A stretch of DNA of 64,000 bases from Thozetella sp. PMI_491 (taxonomy: Eukaryota; Ascomycota; Sordariomycetes; Chaetosphaeriales; Chaetosphaeriaceae). Position numbers and translations under genes: made by a program. Under the pieces are notes generated by a model. It worked only from the letters and a program-made list of their open reading frames with translations. It made no database searches and was not told the DNA's origin. The stretch is from NCBI GenBank assembly GCA_021432635.1, contig MU270031.1, forward strand, positions 879,994 through 943,993. Reading direction: 5' to 3'. Below are positions 41,107 through 51,580 of this stretch, piece after piece. Position 1 is the stretch's first letter; every line of letters starts with the position of its first letter.

Positions 41107-42351
41107 GCTGAGCCTCTTGGGCAATTTTTGCCCCCAATACGGCCATTCTGAAGCCCCGGACCTTTCACCAGCCGTCGGTGGGCGCTGACTGGAGCAATAA
41201 TGGTTCGCTGTTTGCCGTCTGCGGAGCGGTCCCTGCGCCAGTGGATGCTGTCCGCCCATCCGCTGGCCTCCCACTACACCCACAGCCGAGCTGTCACATT
41301 TTCGTCTTGGCCGAGCTTCGGATGCCCTGGCGGATAGCACCGCTCTTCGCCGCCGCAGCCGTCTCCGGTCGGCACCCGAATCATCTGCCAGCGGATTGGG
41401 TGTGACAACGTCATCGTCAACGTGGGTACGTGGGTACGTGGGTGAAGGTCGTCAACCGGTGTGCCCGTGACACGGCGCTGGAGCACACATCACATCGCCC
41501 AACCCAAAGCCTCAGCGAGACACGATATGAAGCGTGGCACCGGCTGGCTGTGCAGGACGTTGGAGCATGGGCCCGCGAACTCCGTGGGCCTTTTGGGCCC
41601 TTGTCTAGTATGCACAGCTCGTCGGGCCACGGCGGCTTAGGGGATTCGCATCTGCTATTTGCTGCGCTGGTTCTTGTGTCACCCCGGTGTCACAATAACT
41701 GGCATGCATCGCTTGTGTTGTGGTGTGATCTCGCTGATTGGGTGCGCAAGATCCCGAGATCACGGATGCGGCCGGTCTAAAGTTCGGGACGGGGCTAGCC
41801 CTCGGCAAGGCTCTTGTTGTGCCTCTGGATTGTACAATTGGCCGCTGCCGACTAACTTCACGCAACGTGTCTGGTCTCACCAGCTCGACGGTCCCTAACG
41901 ACTCTGACGGGCACGGATTCCGACGAATGATTGAATTGTGGTGGTGGATCTCCCAGAAAGCGGTTAGCTCTTCTGGTGCTGCATATTTCCGACATACAAC
42001 TGCGCATATCCACCGAGATTATGAGAAAAAATGCGGTGTCCATTGGCCTTGGGTACTGCCAGATGGCACACTGTCGCTGGTCGACTGCAATACACACTCC
42101 CGCCATGCAACCATAGATTCGATATCCCCATGCGCCTCAGCGACTAATGTCAGACATCCTCACACCTCATTTGTCTTGCTCGTGCTTTCAGTCTTGTCCC
42201 CCGGGGGACAAGTGGCCAGGAAAGCCCACCGTGGACGCCGTCCTGCAGGCTCGCATGCATTCCTCGCAACAACACCGCTGGATACCTGGTTCGGTTCAGA
42301 TATCTCCCTGGTTGTTGTCTCCGGTCAGCGCCGGTCGTCGAGCCCTCCGCT
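41107..42351. other. spacer with a short tandem repeat
   Basis: 1.2 kb without a credible gene. ACGTGGGT occurs three times in tandem at 41420-41443. Confidence 0.4.
41420..41443. repeat. 8-bp tandem repeat, three exact copies
   Basis: ACGTGGGT at 41420, 41428 and 41436, head to tail. A tiny minisatellite, likely length-variable. Confidence 0.8.
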
Positions 42352-42837
42352 CTACTCGTTGCGCCATCGGCTCTCCTTCCTCCGCCGCGAGGAGCTAGAG
42401 GATCCGGACCCCCCCTTCGACATGACCACTGGCTGGTGAAGTGGCCGCTTGAGGGGCTTCTCGGATCTAGTCTGGGACCGGGCGGCAGCCTGCTTCTCCC
42501 ACATCTCTTTGGACTTGACGCAGATGTCGTCGATCTGCTCCTAGCCGGGTATGTCAATCTCGACGGGTGCAAGCATCTCCCGAGCTGGGGGGTTGGCTCA
42601 CGTCGCTCAGGCAGGGCCCTGGGGTCGTGATGAGGAAGCCATCTTCTCCCTACTCTCCAGCGTTAGTGAGGGGGGGAACGGGCACAGGCAGGGCGATTCG
42701 GATTCCCGGACCTCGCGCGTAAACGGCCTGACCGTGGCCTCAGGCCCCAGGTAATATTGCAGCTCTTGTGTGATGACCTTCTTGTGGATCTCCTGGTTTG
42801 GCAGCCAGTACTGGTTCAGGGACGACGAAGACGACAT
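42352..42837 (-). CDS. small conserved fungal protein, 120 residues, function unknown
   Basis: Three short exons (42837-42712, 42649-42602 and 42540-42352) join in phase 0. The first exon has NQYWLPNQEIHKKVITQELQ..YLGPEATVRPFTRE. The second gives GEDGFLITTPGPCLSD. The third opens EQIDDICVKSKEMWEKQAAARSQ and ends in a Ser/Arg-rich basic tail. I recognise the LGPEATVRPFTRE...GFLITTPGPCLSDEQIDDI string as a recurring small-protein family of filamentous fungi with no known role. Branch-site motifs (CTAAC, TTGAC) precede both acceptors. The first donor (GTCCGG) is atypical. The basic SSSSRRRKESRWR end could be nuclear or nucleic-acid-binding; that is a guess. Confidence 0.72.
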
Positions 42838-45561
42838 GGTAGCGGTTTCCAGGCGAGTGCACGAGATAGGCAGAGTTCGAGTCCAGGCTAGCACTTCCCT
42901 CGAATGTCCAAGGGCGAGTGCCCCATATTTATCCTTTCGTACGCTGTCAGCGAAGGCCGAGCCCAGGCACGGAGAGATGCACAACGGATGCTTCCTTCAA
43001 CCCAAGCCCCATGCATGTTCCGAAGTCTTTTCTTCTCCTTCCTGGTCAAACCCTACACACCGCCATGACCCATGCTCTACGGTGCCGCGGCCACTCGCAT
43101 CAGCTGTTTCTGCATGGCCGTCCGGCCTAATAGCGACGAGATACCTTGGAGGGGCCGGAGAGGCACGCTGGTTGGCCCAACGCCTCCGTTCGCCTCACTT
43201 TTTCTCCCGCCTCGCAGTACATTTGGGAACCGGTCAACGCAACAACACCAAGGGCCAATCCCCCACACTTTTCTTGATTTATTTCCTTGGGTGATACACA
43301 CTAGTTGCCGCGCCTCTCAACTGCAATTCGAGGTTCCCGTGCTCCTGGTCTACCGGCAGCATGAACTCGTCCGACTGCCCCGTTTGGGCATCTTGGTACC
43401 CCACACCCCGTCGCTTCGCTTGCTGCAGCAGAGCTGATCTCAGTGACACGCTACGGCCACATGCAGCCCTACCTACCAGATGGTATACAGCTGGGCCTAT
43501 CGCGCCGTCACGCCCACCTCGGAGCCGGAGAGGGACCAAGATGCCGTGTCAGATCCTGCCTGCGAGTGTGGCCTAGAAGTTTGTGGACCTAGTCCCGGCC
43601 TGGCCTGGCCCGCCCAACCCCGTCCCTTCTGCCAAGGGTAGTCCCTTGTTATTTCAGCGTGACAGTAGCGCCCGTGACACCCACCTCAGGCGGCGGATGA
43701 CCACCCACCTAAGTTGGCTTTGCCGCAGCAGCATGGATCATGGGCCGAGCAATTTCGCCCCTCCTGTTCCTGGCACCCCTGGCGCTCACCTCGAGCTTTC
43801 TGCTAGCTATTCGCGTTGGCTGTCCTGCTGCTTCAATATCGAGGCTTGCTGTTGATCATATCCAAGAAGGACGGCCTGCAGCTGCCAGGAGTTGGCGATG
43901 CCCTCACGACACCCCCGCAATGCAACTAGCCCCGTAAATCAGGGCGGATCGGCGAGGGGCAATCTGCCCGTCTTCTGGCACTCAAGCTGCCGAGAAGGCC
44001 AGAGCTGGACAAAAGCGACCTAGCGCTCCAGCCATAGATTGCACATCCCGGGAAATAACCATATCGTAGAATCCAAGCTGAAAAGATTGGCCTCCCGCCG
44101 CCCATTTCACAGCGCGTGATAAATCCTGCGTGAGCCCAGAGGTACACCATCGGGTGGCCAGCAGGAATTCAGGGCTTCCACAGCGGCGATCTTTGTCGAT
44201 TACACGAGAGTATTGCAGCGAAGTATCTCTCTGCGCGCCCGAAAACACATATCGACATCGGTCCCTAGTCTTGCACCCCGAGACAGTACAGACCGAGTCT
44301 AACTAACCCTAGTCTCCGAATGCTCGCCCTGCTCGGTGTCTCGCCGCTGCAGAAACCCCTCGCTCAAGTTCCACTGCTTCGCGACCACAACAATTAAGGC
44401 GCCTATCGAATGGTGCCTCATGTCGGCAATCCCCTTTTCCTCCCCTGCCAGTATATCTAATCGCGTTCCCGCCTTATTATTCCTTCGCGCGCAATACTAC
44501 GTGGCCAAGGCCGGATATCCGTGCCGTCCCAACAAGCAAGTAGCCGCGAGGACGCTCGCCAGGATCCACGAGAGGGTATGTCTGATTTCTCTATGGCCAA
44601 GAGTCGGCAACCGAGATGCTGCTACCCGTTGCCACCGTCGTCACACCCTCGTGTTGGCCAGCACGCCTTGAACTAGAGGATGGACGTTGAATGCGGGGCG
44701 ACAGAACTAGGGCTTCTTGCCACGTCCCACGTTGACAGGCTATCAGTGCCAGTTTTCTTAGCCCTGTTGGGCTAGCTCTTATCAACGGCATCTGGTAGAA
44801 GAGGAGGTAGATATTCAAAGAAATGTAACATCACCATTCCGTTTCCACTGTGTGAATCAAGACGTTGACTAGGTATCTTAAAAATGCGATAGAATGGCTC
44901 TAGTCAGCACCACAAGCATCTCCAACGCCTTAGAAATCGGGAATCGCGATTAAATCCTCTTCAAGACGCAGCCTGGCTCTTGAGCCGAGAGCGCTGCCCC
45001 ATTGAAGCAACAAGTCAGCGATCCCTGGTTCATGAAGGGGCGGCGGGCTGCCGTGATCCTCTTTGGTGCGCCGCATACAGGCTATTAGTATACACATCCT
45101 TTTGTAGAGGAGATATTTCCGCTGCGACGTACGGCAAGTGATGACCGAAGGCGACGTTCCCAATAGCATAAGATGAATTTCTGAGGTACCAAAGGGATTG
45201 CAGGACCCCAGACTTTGGTAGCCGGGCTGAACATGTCCCGTCTATACTCTCCTGTCGCACAATTTTAGCATTGCTGCATTCTTGCCCACTATAGGTGAAG
45301 AAAGCTGGCCGCTACGGCCGTGACACAGAGCTCGCGTATTGTTGCTGCACTTTCACTATACACAAGAATCAGGCTCTCGGTACGATAAGAAGCCACACAC
45401 CTATGCTCCCCGAAATGGCACTCTGACAAGGCTGAAGGAATGCACTTGTACGGATTCCCCACCCCCGAATAAGCTAGGTCAGCCCAGTGGACTTTTGTGT
45501 GGAAATCGGGTATAATTACCCTGCCAGTCTCACCACAGACGCCCTTCCGACCCCATTCTTT
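42838..45561. other. 2.7 kb gene-poor region
   Basis: No open frame here shows a domain, a family motif or a coherent exon chain. It may be promoter DNA of the HET gene plus decayed sequence. No repeat family was recognised. Confidence 0.4.
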
Positions 45562-48017
45562 ATGCGCGACCCGTATGGCCTTGCAGCTGCTCCAATGCTG
45601 TGCGTTTTCTGCCGACGCGAGGTTCTCGAGTCCGAGGAGAGATGGGGCCTCCACCAGCGCCGTTTATCGCAATTCAAGAAGTCGGCCAGAGAAGGGTGTG
45701 TGGTTTGCAGTAGGCTTGCGCAGGACCTTGGCGATCTTGGGACCTGGTTCTATGGCCTTGGCGAGCCAAATGATCTAGCTGAGGCCGGCAAACCTGCAGA
45801 TGCCATCCACCGGTGGACGCTGCGCAAGACAGCTACGTTGCGAGAGAGCAACGAGGTCGTGATCTTGACGCTGCGACCTAATATTGACGGCGACGAAACG
45901 GCCAAGAATTTCGTCGAGAGGGCGCGGCTTCCCGAGCGAACGTTTTTTCTGATTCCTGAAGAAGGTACGAGACCTTACATGCTCTCAATGGATAAGCGGC
46001 TGACCCCAGTTAGACCTAGGTGACGTCCCAGAGGCGTCGGACATTGGACGCACGACAAACTCTGAGAAGGCGTTCGCGCAGGTAACGCAGTGGCTCAACC
46101 GCTGCATCAAGGACCATCCCAAATGCAGAAAACGACATGCAGCCAAGGACTTCGTGCCGGCCAGGCTCATCGATGTCGGCTCGCCCCAGTCGGCTTGGCC
46201 GCCCCAGTTCTTTCCCCTAGTTGAGACGGAAGAGCATCACATCCACAGCCCGTATGCCACGCTCAGCCATTGCTGGGGAACCAAGGAGCCCAGCTTCGTC
46301 GAGCTACACGATGACAACTACGAGCGATTCACCACCGAGGGGGTCTCATGGGCGGAAATGCAGACAAACCAGAACTTTGTAGACGCCATCCAGGTTGCGC
46401 GCAAGATCAATGTTCGCTACATCTGGATCGACTCCCTATGCATCATCCAGCGACAGAAGAACTGGGAAGACTGGAACAAGCAGGGCGATATGATGCATCA
46501 GGTATACAGGAACTCGCACTGTAACATTGCCTCGGCAGACTCGCCAAACAAAGAAGGGGGGCTCTTTAGGACACGCACACCCCAGGACATCGCCAGAATA
46601 CTCCCTGCGCAGTATGTCCCTTACAAGGAGACGAAGCTCTTCAAGAGGGCAAAATGGCGCGTAATTCCCAGCCATATTTACGAAGAGCAGTTGATGAGCA
46701 TGGTATTGTATTCTCGCGGCTGGGTCTTCCAAGGTATGAGATAGGCCCCTTCTTTCTTTCCTCGCCGAGGTCTGACACCTCCTTCCAGAGCGACTCCTCT
46801 CCCCGCGCCTGATCCACTTCTCGCGAGGCCAGGTGTTCTGGGACTGTGCCACCATCACAGCATGCGAAGCCTTGCCTTCCGGGCTCCCGCTAGTTATTGA
46901 TGCAAACGCTTCCACGGCTCGGCAATTCCGTTCCCGCCTCCAGGATGCTGCGCTTAGCGTTCGCCCTATCGGCGACGCATCCCTGGAGGAGTTCTGGCAT
47001 TCGGCCGTTCGTACCTACACGTCCTGTGATCTCGGCTTCGAAGGAGACAAGATCAAGGCCATGTGGGGCGTTGCGAAGCTGGTCCGAGACGCGCTCGGCG
47101 AAGACTTCGCTGAGGGTATGTGGACGCTGAACCTTGCAGAGCAGCTATGCTGGCGGGTCGTCAGAGGGGACGGACCAGACGGCCACGGAAAGAGAACAAA
47201 GGACCTAGAGCAGTTTCCGTCGTGGACGTGGGCCTCAGTCCAGGGCGCCATCGAAGTTGGGAGAAGGATACCGGCGGCGCCCCTATGGTGGGTCGCCACA
47301 GGGGCAGATGGGGGAAGGATCGAGTTTAAACTGAAAGAGCGAGTGTTCCCCAGGGCCGGCACGGGTCATGAGTCGTGGAGAGACGAGATCGTGTTCATGG
47401 ACAAGGAGATCGCTAGGGTGGAAGCCAGAGGGATGGAGATTGCGGCGAAATTACGACGAGAGCGGGACGCACTGATTACCTCCGCAGGTGCATCCACAGG
47501 GACAACGAAGCGTAGCGGGAGGAGGGATGCCCTCGACACGAGGCCCCTCCTCGAAACCACTACCATCGAAATACGCGGGCACGTCATGCAAGGGATGCTG
47601 ACAAAGGGGACAGACGGCCAAGGATGGGTGGTAACGGGACCTGCGGCTGGAGGGCTGGAGAAGCAGCTTGACGCGATACAAGCGTTTCCTGACACCGCCC
47701 CGGACGGAGGTGAGACGGAGTGCGAGTTCGTGTTTCTGTTCGCCAGCCGCCAGATTTACGGGGACTGGAGCGACGCGGGCCAGGACGACGCCGAGTACGA
47801 GGAGGAGGAGCTTGAGCAGGCCAAGTACCAGGGAATGGGCATCTTGCTTCGACGCATAGACGGCGGCAGGTTTCAGAGAGCAGGGGCCATAAGCTTCGAG
47901 GACCTCCCTCATGCTATATGGGATGGGTTGCTGAAAACCTGTTGCCAGGACACGCGGGACACTTCGAGTGAGGTGGCTCATCCTCTCGAGGAGGGACAAA
48001 AACTGTGTCTTTGCTGA
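45562..48017 (+). CDS. HET-domain protein (HET-6/TOL-like arrangement)
   Basis: A heterokaryon-incompatibility-type protein. Three exons (45562-45964, 46014-46733 and 46789-48017) give 783 residues in frame. The N-terminus has the CVFCRRE...EGCVVCSRL cysteine pattern that often precedes HET domains. The HET core shows YATLSHCWG (215-223), FVDAIQVARKINVRYIWIDSLCIIQ (256-280), YRNSHCNIASADS, and GWVFQERLLSPRLIHF across the second splice (about 370-385). The C-terminal half contains the usual SWTWASVQG piece and acidic stretches. The first intron (49 nt) uses the second of two nearby AGs (46012-46013) to stay in frame. The start could also be the ATG at 45598 (MLCVFC). The gene ends 54 nt from the convergent NACHT gene. 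Confidence 0.92.
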
Positions 48018-48071
48018 ACGCTAGTATATGCGGGTATCTATAGTCAAGAACAACCATCGGAGAGACAACGC

Positions 48072-49926
48072 TCAAGCCCAACCAGTATCACGTCTAAGGA
48101 GCTTTAGAGCTCGCGTGTCATCGAACTGATAGACTCCAGTTCCTACCCGCTTGATCGTCACAGTAGGCCTGCCTCGACCGAAATCCTTCATTCGCCTATC
48201 CTGCTCGCTAGTAGCGGAGCCTAGCTTGCTGAACTGGACCGTCTTTGATCGGCTAAATTTCTGTAACTTCAACAGCTTGTCGAACTGCAGCTGCGAAGTC
48301 GCCCATACCAGCGCCTCGTTGTAGCCGCCGGATGCATAGAGGACAAAGTCTTCGTGGTATGCCTCGATGAATCTTTCAACCTCTCCAGCTGGGACGGTAG
48401 CAATCAAGAAGCCTTTGGTAGCCTCAAGGATCTCCTCCAGGCTACGGTGCGGAACGTGCCGGACGGGGGATGCCGACGACAGCATCTCGGCCTCCCGCAG
48501 CCACCGGTCGAGGTCCACGTGCTTGATGCCCCGCAGATCGTGCCCGCCGGCATATGCTACGGCGGCGATGGCCTTGAGCCCAAGCTCGCGCTGCTCCTCG
48601 GGCTGGGAGATGATTGAACGAAGACCGGCGTCGAAGAGGGCTGTGATGCTGGGGGGCAACCTGTCGCTGACGGGCTTCGTGTCTAGGACCGTGTCGGCGC
48701 TGTGTACGAGCTCGAGCCGCGCTATTGCTAAGGCGATGTTGTTCTCAGCGCGCCAGGCGACTCGCTCGACGAGGTCACGGGCCTCTTGCGGGTTGACCGA
48801 GCGCTTGATTTCCGTACCGAGCCGCGATAGGGACGGCTTTGGCTGGTCGCTAGACTCGAGCCCCAAGTTCCCGTGCTCCTTCTCGATACTCCACGCCACG
48901 AAGCTCTCCATCGCATCCCCGCTTGTCAGGCTAATATCGAAGTCGATGTGGTCGTATGGCTGGACGAACTTTGAGTCTTTGTCACTGCCGGATGGTCAAC
49001 GAATCGAATCATGGGTTGGGCTAGTCCAGGAGGCGCGCGCAGAACGGTAGCACTCACCAGTTCTCACATAATAACCCCTTTTTCATGCAGGCCGCGCACA
49101 TCACAATGAACGAGTCCTCGGTCCTACAGTTCTCACAAGCCCAGCATATCCTGCAGTTCCTTGGGTCTTCACACCCAGGCCCATCACAGTCGTAGTAGGC
49201 GGTGTCTAGCGGCTCTCGCAGACACGGGATCCGGGAGGTGGTCATGACCTTCAGACCCTTGTCCCTGAGCCTCGCGAACTCGTCCTCGAGGAAGATAGAG
49301 ACCGCAGCGTTGCAGCGGTCAATGCCGTCGACAATGAGGAACGAGTGCTCCAGCGCCGAGACGCACGTCTCTAGCGCCTGCCGGATGAGCTTGATCCGGT
49401 TCGCGGCTCTCAGGCCCACGCTCGCCGCCCGCGTGTACCGCCGGGCCTCCACGTAGAGGCGACAGCCATCCCCGTCGGCCGCTTCGCAGACGTGCTTGGC
49501 GCTGAGCTGATGGAAGACGCTGACGAGAAAGTCTTCGATGAAGGACACCTCGTTCCACCGGAGGTCGTACTGGAGGAAGATGGAAGCCACGGCATCTCTT
49601 CCTCCCGAGAACTTATCCCGAAGCTTGCTGGCTACTAGGGCGGCCAGGGTGGTCTTGCCCGAGCCAGGAGTGCCGGAGCATCGCAGCTCAAAGTTTTTGT
49701 CGCCGAACAGCCAATGAAAGTAGCGCTCGTCGTCGAAGACGTCGGCCAGGAACGGCTGGAAGAGCTCTGATCCGTCTTCGTAGCTATGACTGAAGGCGCC
49801 ATGGACGACCCGCCCATTTCCCTTGAATAGTGCTGCTATGGGGGCATGGCCAGCAGCGGCCTCGTTGCCGTCCGGCAGCAGCGGCGCCTGCCCCGTTTGG
49901 TCGAGACGAGGCTCTGCAGTAGCCAT
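48072..49926 (-). CDS. NACHT NTPase with ten-cysteine cluster
   Basis: A STAND/NLR-like protein. Two exons (49926-49058 and 48984-48072) give 593 residues. The NACHT part shows RCSGTPGSGKTTLAAL (P-loop GTPGSGKT at 85-92), Walker B FLIVDGIDR (196-204) and TTSR (229-232). Directly after the sensor comes a cluster of ten cysteines at 247, 252, 258, 261, 264, 267, 277, 280, 287 and 290, the last formed across the splice. The spacing suggests a cross-brace zinc-binding module. The rest is helical (LVERVAWRAENNIALAIARLELVHS, WLREAEMLSSAS) and looks like the winged-helix region. There is no ankyrin, WD or TPR array: the protein is short for a fungal NLR. It is tail-to-tail with the HET gene. Confidence 0.85.
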
Positions 49927-51580
49927 GTGACGACGGGTTAAGGTAATGAAGGAGGCTCAGTCTGCAAACCCGGTTGACATGGGAGCGAACGACGCCGTCT
50001 GTTTAATGAGCCGATTGGTGATCACAAAATACCAGTACAAGGGTTAGGCACGGACGTCGCCCCCAAGGATAAGAATAGATGGTGGCTTACGCCGGGAGGG
50101 ATTAGTAACGGAGAGAATCCGGGCTTCTGGCGTTTCCTTAAGTCGGGATGTCTACATAACGTATGCACGACATGCGCTGTGTGTAGCCTTGCGCGGTGGT
50201 GTGCTGCACCTCCTGTGTCGTCTCGTGTCGTGTGCGACTGCTAGGTGGAATTAACGTAGGTAAGTTGGATGAACGGTTTAGGCCGGGAACCAAGGGACGG
50301 CCCGATTTGCCCATTCTACTATGTAATGCGCCTCTTCCGAGAACAAATTGAGGAAAGCCCACCCACCTAGGGCAGGCTTTGGGGCTAGGCACATTAGGTA
50401 GTATAAAAATGGTCGTGTGGGACTTGTGTGTCAGGGAGGCGTGCCCTCCGAGGTAGCTGATAGGCTCACTTTTACGGCGGGCAGGGCGGCGTCTCACAGC
50501 GGCTCCGCAGCGGCTACCATGGATGGCATAGGAAGGCAGGCGAGCGTGGCAAGCTTAGTAGCTTAGGTTATTACAACTACCTAGGTACCTACCAAAATAC
50601 CTACCTAGATACCCTTCTCGTAAGCGAGCGGCAATATAAATTTTCAGGTGCATCGTGTGATCCTCCGTATTGTAATTGCCATTGCCTTGGCGAGAGCTTA
50701 CATAGTATGCGGTGCGACACAGGGCGTCGCGCTTGCCTCGCTACGGCCCCTGCGCTTCCCCGCAGGCAGGTGCCAGCTCTCAGGCAACAGATTTTGTGAA
50801 GTGGATATGCGACAAAATGGACGAGGATCCCTGTCGTGGGGCCGTGCTTGAACGACTAGACACACATGAGCAGGGGGGACTAGGGGCTGTATGTAGCTTG
50901 CAGCAAGAGCGACGGCCCCCAGCCGCACCTGGATTTCGCTCCATCGGGCTCAGGCCGAAATCTTTTTCTACAGCCCGAAGCCGTTGCTTGGAACGGGCCC
51001 TGACTTGATTGCAAGTACCACCTCGTAGGACTTCGTTCCTCGCTCACTCAGACACACCGTCCTCGCGCTACGTTTCGGTGTGCAAGCATGCGACAGAGTC
51101 TCCAGTGGCACAGCATCTACCCCGAGCCGGACGGCATTGTCGAGGCAGCAATCTCATGAGACTCGTCTCCGGTCCGGGGCGAAGGATGGAAAAGTACTGT
51201 ACAGTACGTAGTAGCCCATTTTTGGTGTCCCGACAGGGGGGCTAGGGGGCTGTGGTCAGCCTTGTGACCCGAACGGGAAGCCATTCCACCCCCTAAACGA
51301 CCCGCTCATGCAAGCCTAACTCATCCACCCTAATCCCTTCCACAAGCCCGTTCCGAGGATTCGTCTTGGCGCGCAGGCAATCACGGCTTGATGCGACAGT
51401 GAGATTGCGGCTCTTCGAGGCTTGTTCGGGATGAAGGGAAGGGGGGGCAGGGGGGGCGACGCAGGGTGGCTCTCCACACCCGCGCTGGCGGATTTCCTCC
51501 CCTGCCCTACAGCTGGTTATAATGGGCGCCGACGCCACGCGCCGCGCTCGCTTTCACGGTAGTCGTCATCCCCGTTCACC
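49927..51580. other. 1.65 kb divergent spacer with palindromic TACCTAGGTA motifs
   Basis: No gene seen. CTACCTAGGTACCTACC and ACCTACCTAG fragments cluster at 50577-50613. The region separates the NACHT gene from the S41 protease gene. Confidence 0.4.

Noticed and set aside
42838-45561. Secreted small protein starting near 43740 (hydrophobic start)
   Set aside because: The hydrophobic stretch is short, there is no mature domain, and neighbouring frames look equally coding.
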